The notes beneath the pieces were generated by a model, which saw only the letters and a list, made by a program, of their open reading frames with translations, had not been told where the DNA came from and did not search any database. 5,464 nt of DNA from Gemmatimonadota bacterium (GTDB lineage: Bacteria; Gemmatimonadota; Gemmatimonadetes; Palauibacterales; Palauibacteraceae): the NCBI GenBank assembly GCA_030598525.1, contig JAUVPT010000133.1, forward strand, positions 1 through 5,464. The letters run 5' to 3'. The stretch's first letter is position 1. Each line of letters starts with the position of its first letter. A program made the translations under genes and the position numbers. Below, piece by piece: positions 5,127 to 5,464 of this stretch.

Positions 5127-5464
5127 TGATGACAAGAACCCTTCTCACTGTGATCGCCCTTGTCGTGGCCGCCGGCCTGTGGCGGCTGGCACGTTGGTAC
5201 TGGCGCCCCCGCCTCGTGCTGCCGGACACGCTCGTCCTCGAGCGCGCGGCGAACGGAGTTCGGGTGTTCCTCGATGTCCGCAACGAGGGAGCCGGCCGGA
5301 GCCGGGGCTGCAAAGCTGTCCTGATCCGCTGCGAGCAACAAGAGCCGAGCGGCTGGCAGCGAATCGAGCCGCATCGAGCCGGCGAGGCCGGGGATCCGAA
5401 TGTGCCCGGGACGGGTATTCACGCGGGTAGTTCGACACGGATCGAGCTCGACCGCGTTCTGCCC
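5126..5464 (+). CDS. Membrane-anchored protein of unknown function, N-terminal part (3' end outside window)
   Basis: The frame is open from the ATG at 5126 to the last base of the window, giving 113 visible residues. It starts MMTRTLLTVIALVVAAGLW, a hydrophobic helix at about residues 5-18 that would act as an uncleaved anchor or signal, followed by an aromatic and basic stretch (WRLARWYWRPR). From about residue 30 the sequence looks like a beta-sandwich: 'LVLERAANGVRVFLDVRNEGAGRSRGCKAVLIRCE' resembles the 'v.v.v.N.G...a....v.l' pattern of CARDB-like and related extracellular adhesion or scaffold domains. Cys62 and Cys69 could form a disulfide. The resemblance is weak, so no family is assigned. 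The second Met, at 5129, or a GTG at 5150 are alternative starts. No Shine-Dalgarno site is visible. The gene is divergent from the kinase gene and a promoter-like sequence lies about 85 bases upstream. Confidence 0.66.
   Translation, partial: MMTRTLLTVIALVVAAGLWRLARWYWRPRLVLPDTLVLERAANGVRVFLDVRNEGAGRSRGCKAVLIRCEQQEPSGWQRIEPHRAGEAGDPNVPGTGIHAGSSTRIELDRVLP

Noticed and set aside
4891..5430. 179-codon plus-strand frame across the second divergent intergenic region
   Set aside because: It begins inside the kinase coding region on the opposite strand, crosses the AT-rich promoter-like core, and is out of frame with the better-supported membrane-anchored protein starting at 5126.

Overview
The window comes from a GC-rich bacterial chromosome. 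The best guess is Gemmatimonadota or a relative. The main reason is the 853-residue protein on the minus strand, which joins a Ser/Thr kinase, one membrane helix, a TolB/FlgO-like domain and TPR-type helices. From memory this layout is especially common in that phylum and also occurs in Acidobacteriota. A two-repeat CbiX-like lipoprotein with a '(T/D)GG' segment and a 'GLLPHP' C-terminus fits the same groups. The assignment is inference; there is no rRNA or other marker in the window.

Layout from left to right. (1) Bases 2-223, plus strand: the C-terminal end of a SnoaL/DUF4440-like protein whose start lies outside the window. (2) Bases 315-1235, minus strand: a CbiX/SirB-like tandem chelatase-fold protein made as a lipoprotein. 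(3) Bases 1236-1479: a 244-base divergent intergenic region. It holds a palindrome very like a Fur box (1271-1289) and a perfect 10-bp hairpin (1370-1399). (4) Bases 1480-2115, plus strand: a 1-Cys peroxiredoxin of the Prx6 type. (5) Bases 2191-2412, plus strand: a 73-residue orphan protein with a strong ribosome binding site. (6) Bases 2414-4975, minus strand: the kinase/TolB-like/TPR protein, whose stop codon is one base from that of the small gene. (7) Bases 4976-5125: a second divergent intergenic region with an AT-rich promoter-like core. (8) Bases 5126-5464, plus strand: the N-terminal part of a membrane-anchored protein that runs off the window.

How the genes may work together. The divergent pair of chelatase-like lipoprotein and peroxiredoxin shares a control region with a Fur/PerR-like operator candidate. 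This suggests iron- or peroxide-linked control of at least the lipoprotein gene. The peroxiredoxin and the small gene could be one transcript, as the gap is 75 bases with no clear terminator. The kinase is probably a separate one-gene unit, divergent from the membrane-anchored protein. I found no mobile element, CRISPR array, tRNA or rRNA. No wholly new system is evident; the strongest leads are the Fur-like site and the chelatase-like protein that lacks part of its usual metal site.
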